Source: a bacterium BMS3Bbin07
GTDB taxonomy: Bacteria; Nitrospirota; Thermodesulfovibrionia; Thermodesulfovibrionales; JdFR-85
Reading direction: 5' to 3'
NCBI GenBank assembly: GCA_002898135.1
Contig: BDTQ01000143.1
Coordinates: forward strand, 1 to 6,651
DNA length: 6,651 bases
Shown here: positions 1 through 6,651 of the stretch, in pieces
How positions within the stretch are numbered: position 1 is the stretch's first letter
Layout: each line of letters starts with the position of its first letter
The notes under the pieces: generated by a model
Database searches by the model: none
What the model was told of the DNA's origin: nothing
The model's input: only the letters and a program-made list of their open reading frames with translations
Program-made: the position numbers and the translations under genes

Positions 1-140
1 TTTGCCTTGCCGGTCAGGTCCTCAAAAGAGATACCCGTTATGAATGACACGTATGAAGGAACTAACGGTAAGACACATGGTGAGGCAAAAGAGAGAACAC
101 CTGCAAAAAAGGCAAGTGAATAGGAAATATCGGTCTTCAT
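1..140 (-). CDS. ccdA: Cytochrome c biogenesis protein CcdA, N-terminal part (runs off left edge)
   Basis: CcdA/DsbD-family membrane proteins pass electrons from cytoplasmic thioredoxin across the inner membrane to periplasmic thiol carriers that reduce apocytochrome c. Only the first 46 codons are here. They start at ATG 138-140 and stay open to the window edge. The reading is MKTDISYSLAFFAGVLSFAS followed by PCVLPLVPSYVSFITGIS. This holds the hallmark first-helix motif SPCVLPLVPSY, with the redox cysteine at residue 22 and flanking prolines, as in the family. The second conserved cysteine would lie beyond the edge. The ATG overlaps the mogA stop codon by four bases (ATGA), and a GAGGAG ribosome site lies about ten bases upstream inside mogA, so the two are probably translationally coupled. 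The identification rests on a short but very characteristic segment. A longer DsbD-like or fused form cannot be excluded because the rest is missing. Confidence 0.88.
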   Translation of the reverse strand, partial: MKTDISYSLAFFAGVLSFASPCVLPLVPSYVSFITGISFEDLTGKA

Positions 141-619
141 CCAGCACACTCCTCTTCTGAACCTTTCAGCTTTTCAAGTGCATGGGGGATAACATCAAGA
201 ACAACCTCAATGCCCTCTCTCACAGCCCTGGGACTGCCGGGAAGATTGATTATAAGACATTCACCCCTTGCACCTGCTACAGCCCTTGAGAGCATGGCCC
301 TCGGGGTCTTTTTCAGGCCCTCATATCTCATCGCCTCTGCAATGCCGGGAACTTCACGGTCTATAACCTCAAGGGTCACATCAGGGGTAATATCCCTGGG
401 ACTGAGACCGGTACCGCCGGTTGTAACAACAAGGTCAACCTTTCCTGACAGGTTGATTAGCCTCTCTTTCAAAATATCCCTGTCATCAGGAATGACCTCA
501 TATTGCACTACCTCTATCAGGGCCTGCTCAAGTATTTCGCGCAGGATCCTGCCGCTTTCATCCACTCTCTCCCCCCTTGCACCCCTGTCACTAAGTGTCA
601 GTACTGCTGCCCTGAACAT
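137..619 (-). CDS. mogA: Molybdenum cofactor biosynthesis protein, MogA/MoaB family
   Basis: MogA-type enzymes adenylylate molybdopterin in the cytoplasm, the step before MoeA inserts molybdate or tungstate. The 160-residue product matches the usual 150-195 residue single-domain size. Visible motifs are the LTLSDRGARGE start (residues 7-17), PDD (44-46), the substrate loop TTGGTGLSPRDITPD (66-80) with the conserved TPD aspartate at 80, LSRAVAGARG (110-119) and NLPGSPRAVREG (125-136). These are the standard MogA/MoaB sites, and no key residue appears lost. The start at 619 is preceded by a GGGGG stretch about five bases upstream, a workable though not classic ribosome site. The gene lies 69 bases after a MOSC-domain gene and overlaps ccdA by four bases. 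MOSC and MogA domains are often adjacent or fused in anaerobes. I cannot separate MogA from MoaB function by eye, so the symbol is provisional while the family is secure. Confidence 0.93.
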   Translation of the reverse strand: MFRAAVLTLSDRGARGERVDESGRILREILEQALIEVVQYEVIPDDRDILKERLINLSGKVDLVVTTGGTGLSPRDITPDVTLEVIDREVPGIAEAMRYEGLKKTPRAMLSRAVAGARGECLIINLPGSPRAVREGIEVVLDVIPHALEKLKGSEEECAG

Positions 620-638
620 TCAACCCCCGGTAATTCCT

Positions 639-671
639 GTAGCAGTGAAGGCGAGGTAACCTCGCCACTAC
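639..671. repeat. Intergenic palindrome GGCGAGGT-A-ACCTCGCC
   Basis: Bases 650-666 form a perfect inverted repeat of 8 bp arms around one central base. The flanks are partly symmetric: GTAG at 639-642 mirrors CTAC at 668-671, with extra bases on one side. It lies in the 69-base gap between the MOSC gene and mogA. In RNA it would fold as a 7-bp stem with a three-base loop. No U-tract follows on either strand, so it is not a standard terminator. It looks like a small dispersed palindromic element (REP-like) or a processing hairpin. A single copy is seen here, so the repeat nature is inferred. Confidence 0.5.
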
Positions 672-688
672 AATTTCCTTTCTGGTTC

Positions 689-1129
689 TCAATCGTCAAT
701 CAAAACTCTATCGCCGGTCCTTATTTTCCCGCCCTTTATCACCCTGGCAAAAATCCCCTCTTCCGGCATGACACAACAACCGGCCTGATAATAAATGGCA
801 CAGCGGTTATGACAGGTCTTTCCTATCTGCGTTACTTCAAGCTCTACAGAACCCCCGACATCTATCCTGGCACTGATGGGCAGGTTCTTGAGGTCTATTC
901 CCTCTGTTGTTATATTTTCGGCAAAATCACCGGGCCCCACATCAACCCCTGACTCCTTCATCTTTACTATGCTCTCCATGGCAAGAAGACTTACCTGCCT
1001 GTGCCAGGCAGAGGAGGCATGCGCATCTCCTTCCATCCCGAAGGCCTCCCTGATAAAAACCTCTTCAACGGTCTCTTTTCTGACACCCTTGTGTTTGCTT
1101 ATATTTATTGCTGCAACTCTGCCATTCAT
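689..1129 (-). CDS. MOSC domain-containing protein
   Basis: MOSC domains are sulfur- or molybdenum-cofactor-binding beta-rich domains found in Moco sulfurase C-termini and in stand-alone proteins such as YiiM. The 146-residue protein is a single MOSC domain. It shows GMEGDAHA (residues 31-38), HRQVSLL (43-49), GDFAENITTEGIDL (67-80), GKTCHNRCAIYYQAGCCVM (103-121) and the terminal GDRV (139-142). Cys106 is the likely conserved MOSC cysteine, with further cysteines at 110, 118 and 119. The start at 1129 has AAGG about eight bases upstream. mogA follows 69 bases downstream, a pairing that in other anaerobes also occurs as a fused protein, so a role in handling or sulfuration of the molybdenum or tungsten cofactor is likely but inferred. 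No biochemical substrate can be read from the sequence. It seems to be the first gene of this minus-strand block, since the next gene upstream is divergent. Confidence 0.88.
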   Translation of the reverse strand: MNGRVAAINISKHKGVRKETVEEVFIREAFGMEGDAHASSAWHRQVSLLAMESIVKMKESGVDVGPGDFAENITTEGIDLKNLPISARIDVGGSVELEVTQIGKTCHNRCAIYYQAGCCVMPEEGIFARVIKGGKIRTGDRVLIDD

Positions 1130-1267
1130 TTTAATGCCTTACAGCAAACAATCATGTTTAAGGATAACATAGCATCTCAGCATGAGACAAGGGTGCTGAA
1201 AATATGTTAAACTTACAGGTGTTGAGCGCTGAATTTTTGTCAATAAATGAACGGAAAGGACTTTGAT
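1130..1267. promoter_or_regulatory. Divergent intergenic region between the MOSC gene and the small plus-strand gene
   Basis: These 138 bases separate two divergently transcribed genes, so at least one promoter for each direction should lie here. The only clear consensus box is a minus-strand TTGACA (complement of 1238-1243), but the hexamer 17 bases further on, ACCTGT, is a poor -10. On the plus strand I see AT-rich candidates such as TAACAT at 1165-1170 without a good -35. The region is assigned by gene layout; the exact promoters are not resolved. Confidence 0.35.
1253..1260 (+). promoter_or_regulatory. Ribosome binding site that decides the start of the small plus-strand gene
   Basis: GGAAAGGA ends seven bases before ATG 1268-1270. 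The in-frame ATG at 1247 has no purine-rich sequence at the right distance upstream (the preceding bases are TTTTTGTCAATAA). The downstream ATG is therefore the better start. Confidence 0.6.
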
Positions 1268-1597
1268 ATGCCGGATTACAAGGATTTTTCAAAAGATGAA
1301 GAGAAGATATACGATATAGAGATCGGCAAACTGATAAAAAGGCTTCAGAGCGGCCAGTCCCTGAATGAGGCTTGCAGTGCCATTGACGCCGTGGATGAGG
1401 AACTGAAGCAGGTTATTGCCGACGATGTCTTAAAGATAATAATAGCCGAGCTTCACTATAATCAGGGCATGAACTTTGAACAGGTTGCCCAGAGACTCAA
1501 GATAACAGTAAAAGAGATAGAAGAGACAAACAAGATTATGATTGAAGACGTAATGCTCACGGTAAAGAACAAAAACAGCGCCTCCGGAACTGCCTGA
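1268..1597 (+). CDS. Hypothetical protein, 109 residues, acidic, possible helix-turn-helix-like segment
   Basis: I do not recognise this gene. From ATG 1268 it encodes 109 residues; an in-frame ATG at 1247 would add seven but lacks a ribosome site. The product is soluble, rich in acidic residues and lysine, and predicted by eye to be almost wholly helical, with no signal peptide or membrane segment. Residues 68-95 (from MNFEQVAQRLKITVKEIEET onward) have a pattern seen in helix-turn-helix units: a helix with FEQVAQRL, a short turn, then a second helix after KIT. Residues 28-62 form another amphipathic pair. It is the only plus-strand gene, convergent with eno and divergent from the MOSC gene. 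Its last codons overlap a stem-loop that appears to terminate eno. Coding status is supported by the good ribosome site, the even amino-acid use and the lack of another gene on this stretch. DNA binding is only a possibility. Confidence 0.72.
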   Translation: MPDYKDFSKDEEKIYDIEIGKLIKRLQSGQSLNEACSAIDAVDEELKQVIADDVLKIIIAELHYNQGMNFEQVAQRLKITVKEIEETNKIMIEDVMLTVKNKNSASGTA

Positions 1598-1616
1598 CTT
1601 CAAGGCCAGGCGCTGT
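1562..1616 (-). terminator. Rho-independent terminator for eno, inside the 3' end of the convergent gene
   Basis: Read on the minus strand, ACAGCGCCT (complement of 1608-1616) pairs perfectly with AGGCGCTGT (complement of 1575-1583), a 9-bp GC-rich stem around a 24-base loop. It is followed at once by TTTTTGTTCTTT. This is a good intrinsic terminator for transcription leaving eno, about 95 bases past its stop codon. On the plus strand the same stem is followed only by CATTATTCAG, so any termination of the small gene would be weaker. The loop is longer than usual and may hold a small inner stem (GCCT/AGGC). Confidence 0.7.
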
Positions 1617-1711
1617 CATTATTCAGAACCCGGAAACAAAAAACCTCCAGTCCTGCAAAGGTAATTCGCTCATCAGACATATTTAACCCGGATGTTCGCT
1701 CTTTGAATATA

Positions 1712-3013
<1,302 letters not shown>

Positions 3014-3016
3014 CTA

Positions 3017-3047
3017 ACCATACATTAACTCAATGACTCCAGGTCAA
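3017..3047 (-). promoter_or_regulatory. Possible promoter for eno
   Basis: In the 63-base gap before eno, the minus strand reads TTGACC (complement of 3042-3047), a 19-base spacer, then TATGGT (complement of 3017-3022). The -35 matches five of six and the -10 four of six of the sigma-70 consensus, but the spacing is long. It lies just after the stop codon of the upstream gene and about 30 bases before the eno start. Expression of a glycolytic gene from its own promoter would be sensible, but the match is modest. Confidence 0.28.
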
Positions 3048-3052
3048 AAACC

Positions 3053-4441
3053 TCAATCAGGCAGATACTGCTGCAGGACCTCCTGCACCCTGACCTCGTT
3101 AATGGGTTTATCCCGCAATTCAGACCTCTGGGATATAAGCCTCAGGGTCGTCTCAAGATAGACCCTGAACTTGTGAGCCTTCTCAAACACCTTATGAACC
3201 CCGTAATTATCAAATACATCCGGTGTTATTGACATAAAATCATTAAAGAATCTATGAAACTCCTCGTAGTCATCATATCTCAAGAGTCTGAAGCTGAGAC
3301 TCTCAAAATAGAGCATATAATCCTTTAGTGATTCAAGCACCTTTTTTCTCTTTACGCTATCTTCAATGCTGCCTTCAAAAATCTCAAAAAACCTGCACAG
3401 TATATAAACATCATCCCTCAACCTCAACGATTGCTCAACCCTTGTCTCAAAACTCGGAAATATCTCTTCTCCCCTGATATCAGGAGAAAAGCGCTGGGCA
3501 AGTTGAACTATACATTGCTCGGTCAGGTTGCGGAATATTCCCTGACAATTCTCCATCCTTCCCATCACCTGATTTGAGGCATTTCTCAGCAATACATCCT
3601 TGAGTTCCTGAGCATAGACCCTCTTTGACTCCATGGAAAACTGAAAGGCTATTGATTGCAGGACATCCCTCAGGCCCTTGTCCTCCACATCTTCAATCAT
3701 GTCGTCAAGATAGCTCACAAAACTCCTGATCTCCGACCTCATGAGGACAAGTATCAGAAACGCACAGCTAAGGGAAGTTGAACGACTGGGGGATAGCTCA
3801 ATGTGTCCCAGATAGCGGAGGAACCTGAAAAGATAGATAAAGACCCCGGATATCTCTCTCTTATAACCTCTGTCCTTAAGAGATTTAACTACATCCTTTA
3901 TCCGGGGGTTGTTAATACTGTCAAACTCCTGATCTACTCCCTTCCTGAATGGGTCGAATACACGATTCTCCCTTATCTCCCTGCCGAGTATATCTCCAAA
4001 ATTCTTATATCCTGAATAGGAAACAGTGTTGCTCCTCAGGAGGTCATTTATAATCACCTTCAGATTAATAAAAGAGTCGTAAAGGAGAAAGAGGGATTTT
4101 TCGGGCTTGTCCTGCTTATTGAGGCTTTCCCTTAAAAGATCCCTCTTGCGGTCGGAGAGGAACTTCTGTTCAGCAAACTTCTGAAACCAGAAGGCATTCT
4201 TTTTACTTTCAGGTATAATAACCTCGAGTATCCCCAGCACCCTCAAAACAACATCTCTTACTGCTGACAGTTCGGGGAAAAAATTTCGTGCACCGTAGTT
4301 CTGTTCACTAACCGGCAGGTTCTCCGGATTAAATGCCCTGTCAAGGGCACGCAAGAGAAGGTTGATCTCTGAAAAAAGCGCCTTCTCTTTTTCCCTGACC
4401 TCGGCAAACCAATCAGATGACTTAGTCTCTTCTATCATCAC
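3053..4441 (-). CDS. Hypothetical protein, 462 residues, helical and soluble, of unknown function
   Basis: I do not recognise this family. The product is 462 residues, rich in Leu, Phe, Arg, Glu, Asp and Ser, and looks almost wholly alpha-helical. It has no signal peptide, nucleotide-binding loop, metal-binding cysteine cluster or repeat that I can see. The only strongly hydrophobic run, CAFLILVLM (about 226-234), is too short for a membrane helix and is probably a buried helix. Charged amphipathic helices appear at about 12-37, 95-135, 180-215, 240-310 and 340-400. The start is either GTG 4439-4441 or the next codon, ATG 4436-4438. An AGGG that overlaps the lpdA stop codon serves either. The gap to lpdA is eight bases, so the two are very probably cotranscribed and perhaps translationally coupled. 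eno follows after 63 bases. The context suggests a link to lipoyl or central metabolism, or simply chance placement. The uninterrupted frame, ribosome site and operon position support a real gene. Confidence 0.85.
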   Translation of the reverse strand: MMIEETKSSDWFAEVREKEKALFSEINLLLRALDRAFNPENLPVSEQNYGARNFFPELSAVRDVVLRVLGILEVIIPESKKNAFWFQKFAEQKFLSDRKRDLLRESLNKQDKPEKSLFLLYDSFINLKVIINDLLRSNTVSYSGYKNFGDILGREIRENRVFDPFRKGVDQEFDSINNPRIKDVVKSLKDRGYKREISGVFIYLFRFLRYLGHIELSPSRSTSLSCAFLILVLMRSEIRSFVSYLDDMIEDVEDKGLRDVLQSIAFQFSMESKRVYAQELKDVLLRNASNQVMGRMENCQGIFRNLTEQCIVQLAQRFSPDIRGEEIFPSFETRVEQSLRLRDDVYILCRFFEIFEGSIEDSVKRKKVLESLKDYMLYFESLSFRLLRYDDYEEFHRFFNDFMSITPDVFDNYGVHKVFEKAHKFRVYLETTLRLISQRSELRDKPINEVRVQEVLQQYLPD

Positions 4442-4449
4442 CCATTGCC

Positions 4450-5838
4450 CTATGTCGGCTTTGGAACATGTATGGCTTCTCCATGGACATCTTCAGCAGC
4501 CTCCATAAGCCCTTCTGACAGGGTAGGATGGGCGTGAATAGTATCTGCAATATCCCTGACCTTCAGTCCCGCCTTTATAGCAACTGCTGCCTCATGGATA
4601 AGGTCGGAGGCATGAGGTCCGATGATATGGACTCCCAGTAGTCTGTCCGTCTCCTTATCTGCAACAACCTTTACAAACCCGGATATCTCTCCCATGGCAT
4701 GGGCCTTTCCAAGTGCCCTGAACTGAAAGTGACCTGTAATGTAATCTATCCCCTTCTCCGATGCCTGGTCCTCCCTGAGCCCGACAGAGGCAATCTCAGG
4801 TGATGTAAATATAGCGGCGGGGACTACAGAGTAATCAATCTTCTTCTCTATCCCGCAGGCATTATATGCTGCAACGGTCCCTTCCTTTGATGCCACATGG
4901 GCAAGGAGCATTCCCCCTGTGACGTCTCCAATGGCGTAGATACCCTCAATATTCGTCTCCATATGCTCATTGACCTCTATCTCTCCCCTGCTTCCCTTTT
5001 TGATGCCTATCGCTTCAAGTCCTATACCTTCAGTATTGAGAGACCTCCCGATCGACACAAGCAGTTTTTCAGCCACAAGTTCCTTACCGCCTGCAAGACC
5101 GACATGAATACCGTCATGCTGCCCCTCAACCCTTTCCACCTTTACTTCGGTCATGAGCTTTATCTTTTTCTTCTTCAGTTCCTTCTCCAGCAACCTGGCT
5201 ATTTCAGGGTCCTCAGTGGAAATTGCCCCTGGCATCATCTCCACCATCGTGACCTCAGTGCCAAGCTCCCTGAATATGCAGGCAAACTCACACCCTATAA
5301 CCCCGGCTCCTACAATAATCAGGCTTTTCGGTATGGATTTTATGTTCAGGGCATCATCACTTGAAAGGATATGTTCTCCGTCAAAAGGGAATATGGGTAT
5401 CTGGGCAGGCTTTGAACCGGTAGCTATGATAATCTTGTCTGCCTCAACAATCTCCACAGAGCCGTCCTTCTTCTCTATCTCCACCTTCCCCGGTGTAAGG
5501 AGCATCCCCTTCCCCTCTATCAGGGTTACACCCCAACTCTTGAAGAGTGAACGTATCCCCTTCACCTGGGTTGAAACAACCTTGTTTTTCCTCTCCATGA
5601 TTCTGGAAAGATTGGGAGTAATCTCTCCGGAAACGTCCACCCCGAAGTCCTTAAGTTTTTTTGCCTTGTGTATTGCTTCAGCCGAGGCCACCAGCGCCTT
5701 TGTAGGGATGCACCCCCTGTTCAGGCATGTACCGCCAACCTCTGTGTCCTCCACAACTATAACCTCTGCACCAAGCTGCGCTGCCTTTAAAGCTGCAACA
5801 TAGCCTCCGGGGCCAGCTCCAAGGACTAAAAGCCTCAT
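4450..5838 (-). CDS. lpdA: Dihydrolipoamide dehydrogenase (E3 / glycine cleavage L protein)
   Basis: This flavoenzyme reoxidises dihydrolipoyl groups on carrier proteins with NAD+, serving the glycine cleavage system and 2-oxoacid dehydrogenases. The 462-residue product has the normal length. In order it shows the FAD-binding GAGPGG (7-12), the redox disulfide GGTCLNRGCIPTKAL (35-49; Cys38 and Cys43), ATGSKP (139-144), the NAD-binding GAGVIGCEF (177-185) and the second FAD motif YAIGDV (301-306). The C-terminal dimer domain carries the catalytic HPTLSE (His437 and Glu442). All catalytic residues are present. The start ATG overlaps the gcvH stop codon by four bases (ATGA), with GAGGAGG upstream inside gcvH, so coupling is likely. 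Placement directly after gcvH suggests the H protein is a main partner, though a single E3 often serves several complexes. Mercuric reductase and glutathione reductase are less likely, given the HPTLSE ending and the gcvH linkage. Confidence 0.96.
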   Translation of the reverse strand: MRLLVLGAGPGGYVAALKAAQLGAEVIVVEDTEVGGTCLNRGCIPTKALVASAEAIHKAKKLKDFGVDVSGEITPNLSRIMERKNKVVSTQVKGIRSLFKSWGVTLIEGKGMLLTPGKVEIEKKDGSVEIVEADKIIIATGSKPAQIPIFPFDGEHILSSDDALNIKSIPKSLIIVGAGVIGCEFACIFRELGTEVTMVEMMPGAISTEDPEIARLLEKELKKKKIKLMTEVKVERVEGQHDGIHVGLAGGKELVAEKLLVSIGRSLNTEGIGLEAIGIKKGSRGEIEVNEHMETNIEGIYAIGDVTGGMLLAHVASKEGTVAAYNACGIEKKIDYSVVPAAIFTSPEIASVGLREDQASEKGIDYITGHFQFRALGKAHAMGEISGFVKVVADKETDRLLGVHIIGPHASDLIHEAAVAIKAGLKVRDIADTIHAHPTLSEGLMEAAEDVHGEAIHVPKPT

Positions 5839-6224
5839 TTCGCCTCCTCTTCAATGTATCTCTCATAATCAGCAGCGTCAAGCAGGTCATCAATCTCGGA
5901 TGGGTCTGTTAACTCAAGCACCGCTATCCAGCCTTTACCGTAAGGGTCCTCGTTAATTATCTCGGGGGACTCCTCAAGGTCCTCATTCACTTCAATTATT
6001 GTTCCCGACACAGGGGCGATTACAGAAGAGGTTGCCTTGGTGGATTCGATTTCTGAAAACTCCGCATCCTTTGATATCTCTGCATCAATTTCAGGCAGGT
6101 CGATATAAACAATATCTCCAAGGGCATCCTGTGCATAATCCGTTATCCCGATAGTCGCCTTTTTGCCGGAAACTTTGACCCAGGTATGCTCCCTGTGGTA
6201 TTTGAGATCATCCGGAAAGTTCAT
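5835..6224 (-). CDS. gcvH: Glycine cleavage system H protein
   Basis: The H protein carries the lipoyl arm that shuttles the aminomethyl group of glycine between the P, T and L proteins in the cytoplasm. The 129-residue acidic product is full length. It opens with the family signature LKYHREHTWVKV (7-18), then IGITDYAQDALGDIVYIDLP (25-44), and has the lipoylation site at Lys63 in SEIESTKATSSVIAPVSG (57-74). It closes with the typical NEDPYGKGWI (91-100). The start is fixed by AAGGAGG (complement of 6231-6237), six bases before ATG. lpdA begins within its stop codon, so both are surely in one operon. Genes for the P and T proteins are not adjacent and must be elsewhere if the full system is present. 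GcvH-like proteins can also act as lipoate-transfer carriers or lipoate-binding proteins in sulfur metabolism. The closeness to canonical GcvH favours the glycine cleavage role. Confidence 0.96.
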   Translation of the reverse strand: MNFPDDLKYHREHTWVKVSGKKATIGITDYAQDALGDIVYIDLPEIDAEISKDAEFSEIESTKATSSVIAPVSGTIIEVNEDLEESPEIINEDPYGKGWIAVLELTDPSEIDDLLDAADYERYIEEEAK

Positions 6225-6385
6225 TTGCTGCCTCCTTCAAGTTTATTCTTTACCTGTAAGACAGGCTAAGCGATTGTTTTTCTTCGCACAGGTTTTTGTT
6301 CCTTGTCAACCTGTACAGATTGCGAATAATCAATATTCAGGGTCTGGACAAAACCCCGTTACCCATATTATCACAGAAACCGGTA
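6225..6385 (-). promoter_or_regulatory. glyS-gcvH intergenic region with inverted CCTGT/ACAGG motifs
   Basis: This 161-base gap probably carries the start signals for gcvH-lpdA. ACAGGTT at 6288-6294 and AACCTGT at 6308-6314 form a 7-bp inverted repeat with a 13-base spacer. CCTGT at 6253-6257 and ACAGG at 6261-6265 form a second, tight one. A minus-strand TTGACA (complement of 6304-6309) overlaps the first repeat, but no good -10 follows at the normal distance. Neither stem is followed by a U-tract. The conserved core of a glycine riboswitch is not present. An operator or a leader fold is possible. Confidence 0.3.
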
Positions 6386-6651
6386 TCACAATTCCTGCAA
6401 TCTGTAGATATCCAGAAACCCGGAAGCCATACGGTTTATCATTGCAAGGAGGCAAAGACGGTTCAGCCTTACACGCTCATCCTTGTCCATCACAAGGACA
6501 TTGTCAAAGAAAACATTTATCGGCTCTCGCAACCCGCTGATTAATAACAGGGCATTGCGATAGTCAAACCTTTCAACACTCACCCTTACCTCTTCAGCTA
6601 TCTCCCCGGCCCTCTGATAGAGCACCTTTTCCTCTTCGTGCATAAAAAGAC
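6386..6651 (-). CDS. glyS: Glycyl-tRNA synthetase beta subunit, C-terminal end (runs off right edge)
   Basis: GlyS is the beta subunit of the alpha2-beta2 bacterial glycyl-tRNA synthetase and contributes tRNA recognition. Only the last 88 or so codons of a roughly 690-residue protein are present. The frame stays open to the window edge, so the ATG at 6643 is internal. The tail has the family's closing pattern: a helix with LYQRAGEIAEEV, then YRNALLLISGLREPINVFFD, NVLVMDKDERVRLNRLCLL and a final helix ending in FLDIYRLQEL. In known GlyS proteins the motif L-R-E-P-(I/V)-(D/N)-x-F-F-(D/E)-x-V-x-V-M precedes the stop in the same way, within the DALR-like anticodon-binding domain. The alpha subunit glyQ is expected just upstream, outside the window. 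The gap to gcvH is 161 bases, so the two may be separate transcription units. Confidence 0.92.
   Translation of the reverse strand, partial: LFMHEEEKVLYQRAGEIAEEVRVSVERFDYRNALLLISGLREPINVFFDNVLVMDKDERVRLNRLCLLAMINRMASGFLDIYRLQEL

Noticed and set aside
639..671. The palindrome as a Rho-independent terminator of the MOSC gene
   Set aside because: No run of U follows the stem on either strand, and mogA appears to be cotranscribed.
503..952. Plus-strand open frame of 149 codons spanning the mogA-MOSC gap
   Set aside because: It is antisense to both genes and to the palindrome, and its translation resembles no protein family.
1621..1700. Repeated AACCCGGA and TTCGCT words after eno
   Set aside because: They are short, imperfectly spaced and without further flanking similarity; chance is the simplest reading.
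3737..3778. Membrane helix in the 462-residue unknown protein
   Set aside because: The hydrophobic run is only about nine residues, flanked by polar and charged residues, so it is better read as a buried helix.
4897..5364. Plus-strand open frame of 155 codons
   Set aside because: Antisense to the NAD-binding and central parts of lpdA; a frame shadow.
5153..5803. Plus-strand open frame of 216 codons
   Set aside because: It lies wholly antisense to lpdA, whose catalytic motifs are intact. Its translation is Ser/Phe/Pro-rich low-quality sequence with no ribosome site or recognisable domain.
6225..6385. Glycine riboswitch upstream of gcvH
   Set aside because: The conserved aptamer core with its GCCGAAGG-type segment is not seen on the minus strand, and the gap is short for a tandem aptamer.
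6386..6643. A complete 85-residue gene starting at ATG 6643
   Set aside because: The frame is open upstream to the window edge, and the sequence is the C-terminal tail of GlyS, so the ATG is an internal methionine.

Overview
This 6.65 kb window looks like an ordinary chromosomal housekeeping stretch of a free-living bacterium, with one sizeable gene I cannot assign. Nine protein genes are supported, two of them cut by the window edges. Eight are on the minus strand and one small gene is on the plus strand. No RNA gene, insertion sequence, CRISPR array or phage gene is visible. The glycyl-tRNA synthetase beta subunit, CcdA-type cytochrome c biogenesis and molybdenum-cofactor genes suggest a Gram-negative, respiring, probably anaerobic or microaerophilic organism. 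Nitrospirota or a deltaproteobacterial lineage would fit, but this is inference from gene content and style and I cannot fix the taxon.

Right block (6651 to about 1565, read right to left): the C-terminal end of glyS; a 161-base gap with inverted CCTGT/ACAGG motifs; gcvH (glycine cleavage H protein); lpdA (dihydrolipoamide dehydrogenase), overlapping gcvH by four bases; a 462-residue helical protein of unknown function, eight bases after lpdA; and eno (enolase), after a 63-base gap that may hold its own promoter. Transcription reading out of eno probably stops at a stem-loop with a U-rich tail. That stem-loop lies inside the 3' end of the convergent plus-strand gene.

Centre (1268-1597, plus strand): a 109-residue acidic protein of unknown function with a possible helix-turn-helix-like segment. 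It separates the two minus-strand blocks.

Left block (1129 to 1, read right to left): a MOSC-domain protein; a 69-base gap with a near-perfect palindrome; a MogA/MoaB-family molybdopterin adenylyltransferase; and the start of ccdA, overlapping mogA by four bases and running off the left edge. MOSC plus MogA points to molybdenum or tungsten cofactor maturation. CcdA carries reducing power across the membrane for cytochrome c assembly, so this block fits the maturation of respiratory enzymes.

The right block has a glycine theme: glycyl-tRNA synthetase, the lipoyl carrier of glycine cleavage and its disulfide reductase. The glycine cleavage P and T proteins are not in the window. The best lead for something undescribed is the 462-residue gene tightly linked to lpdA.
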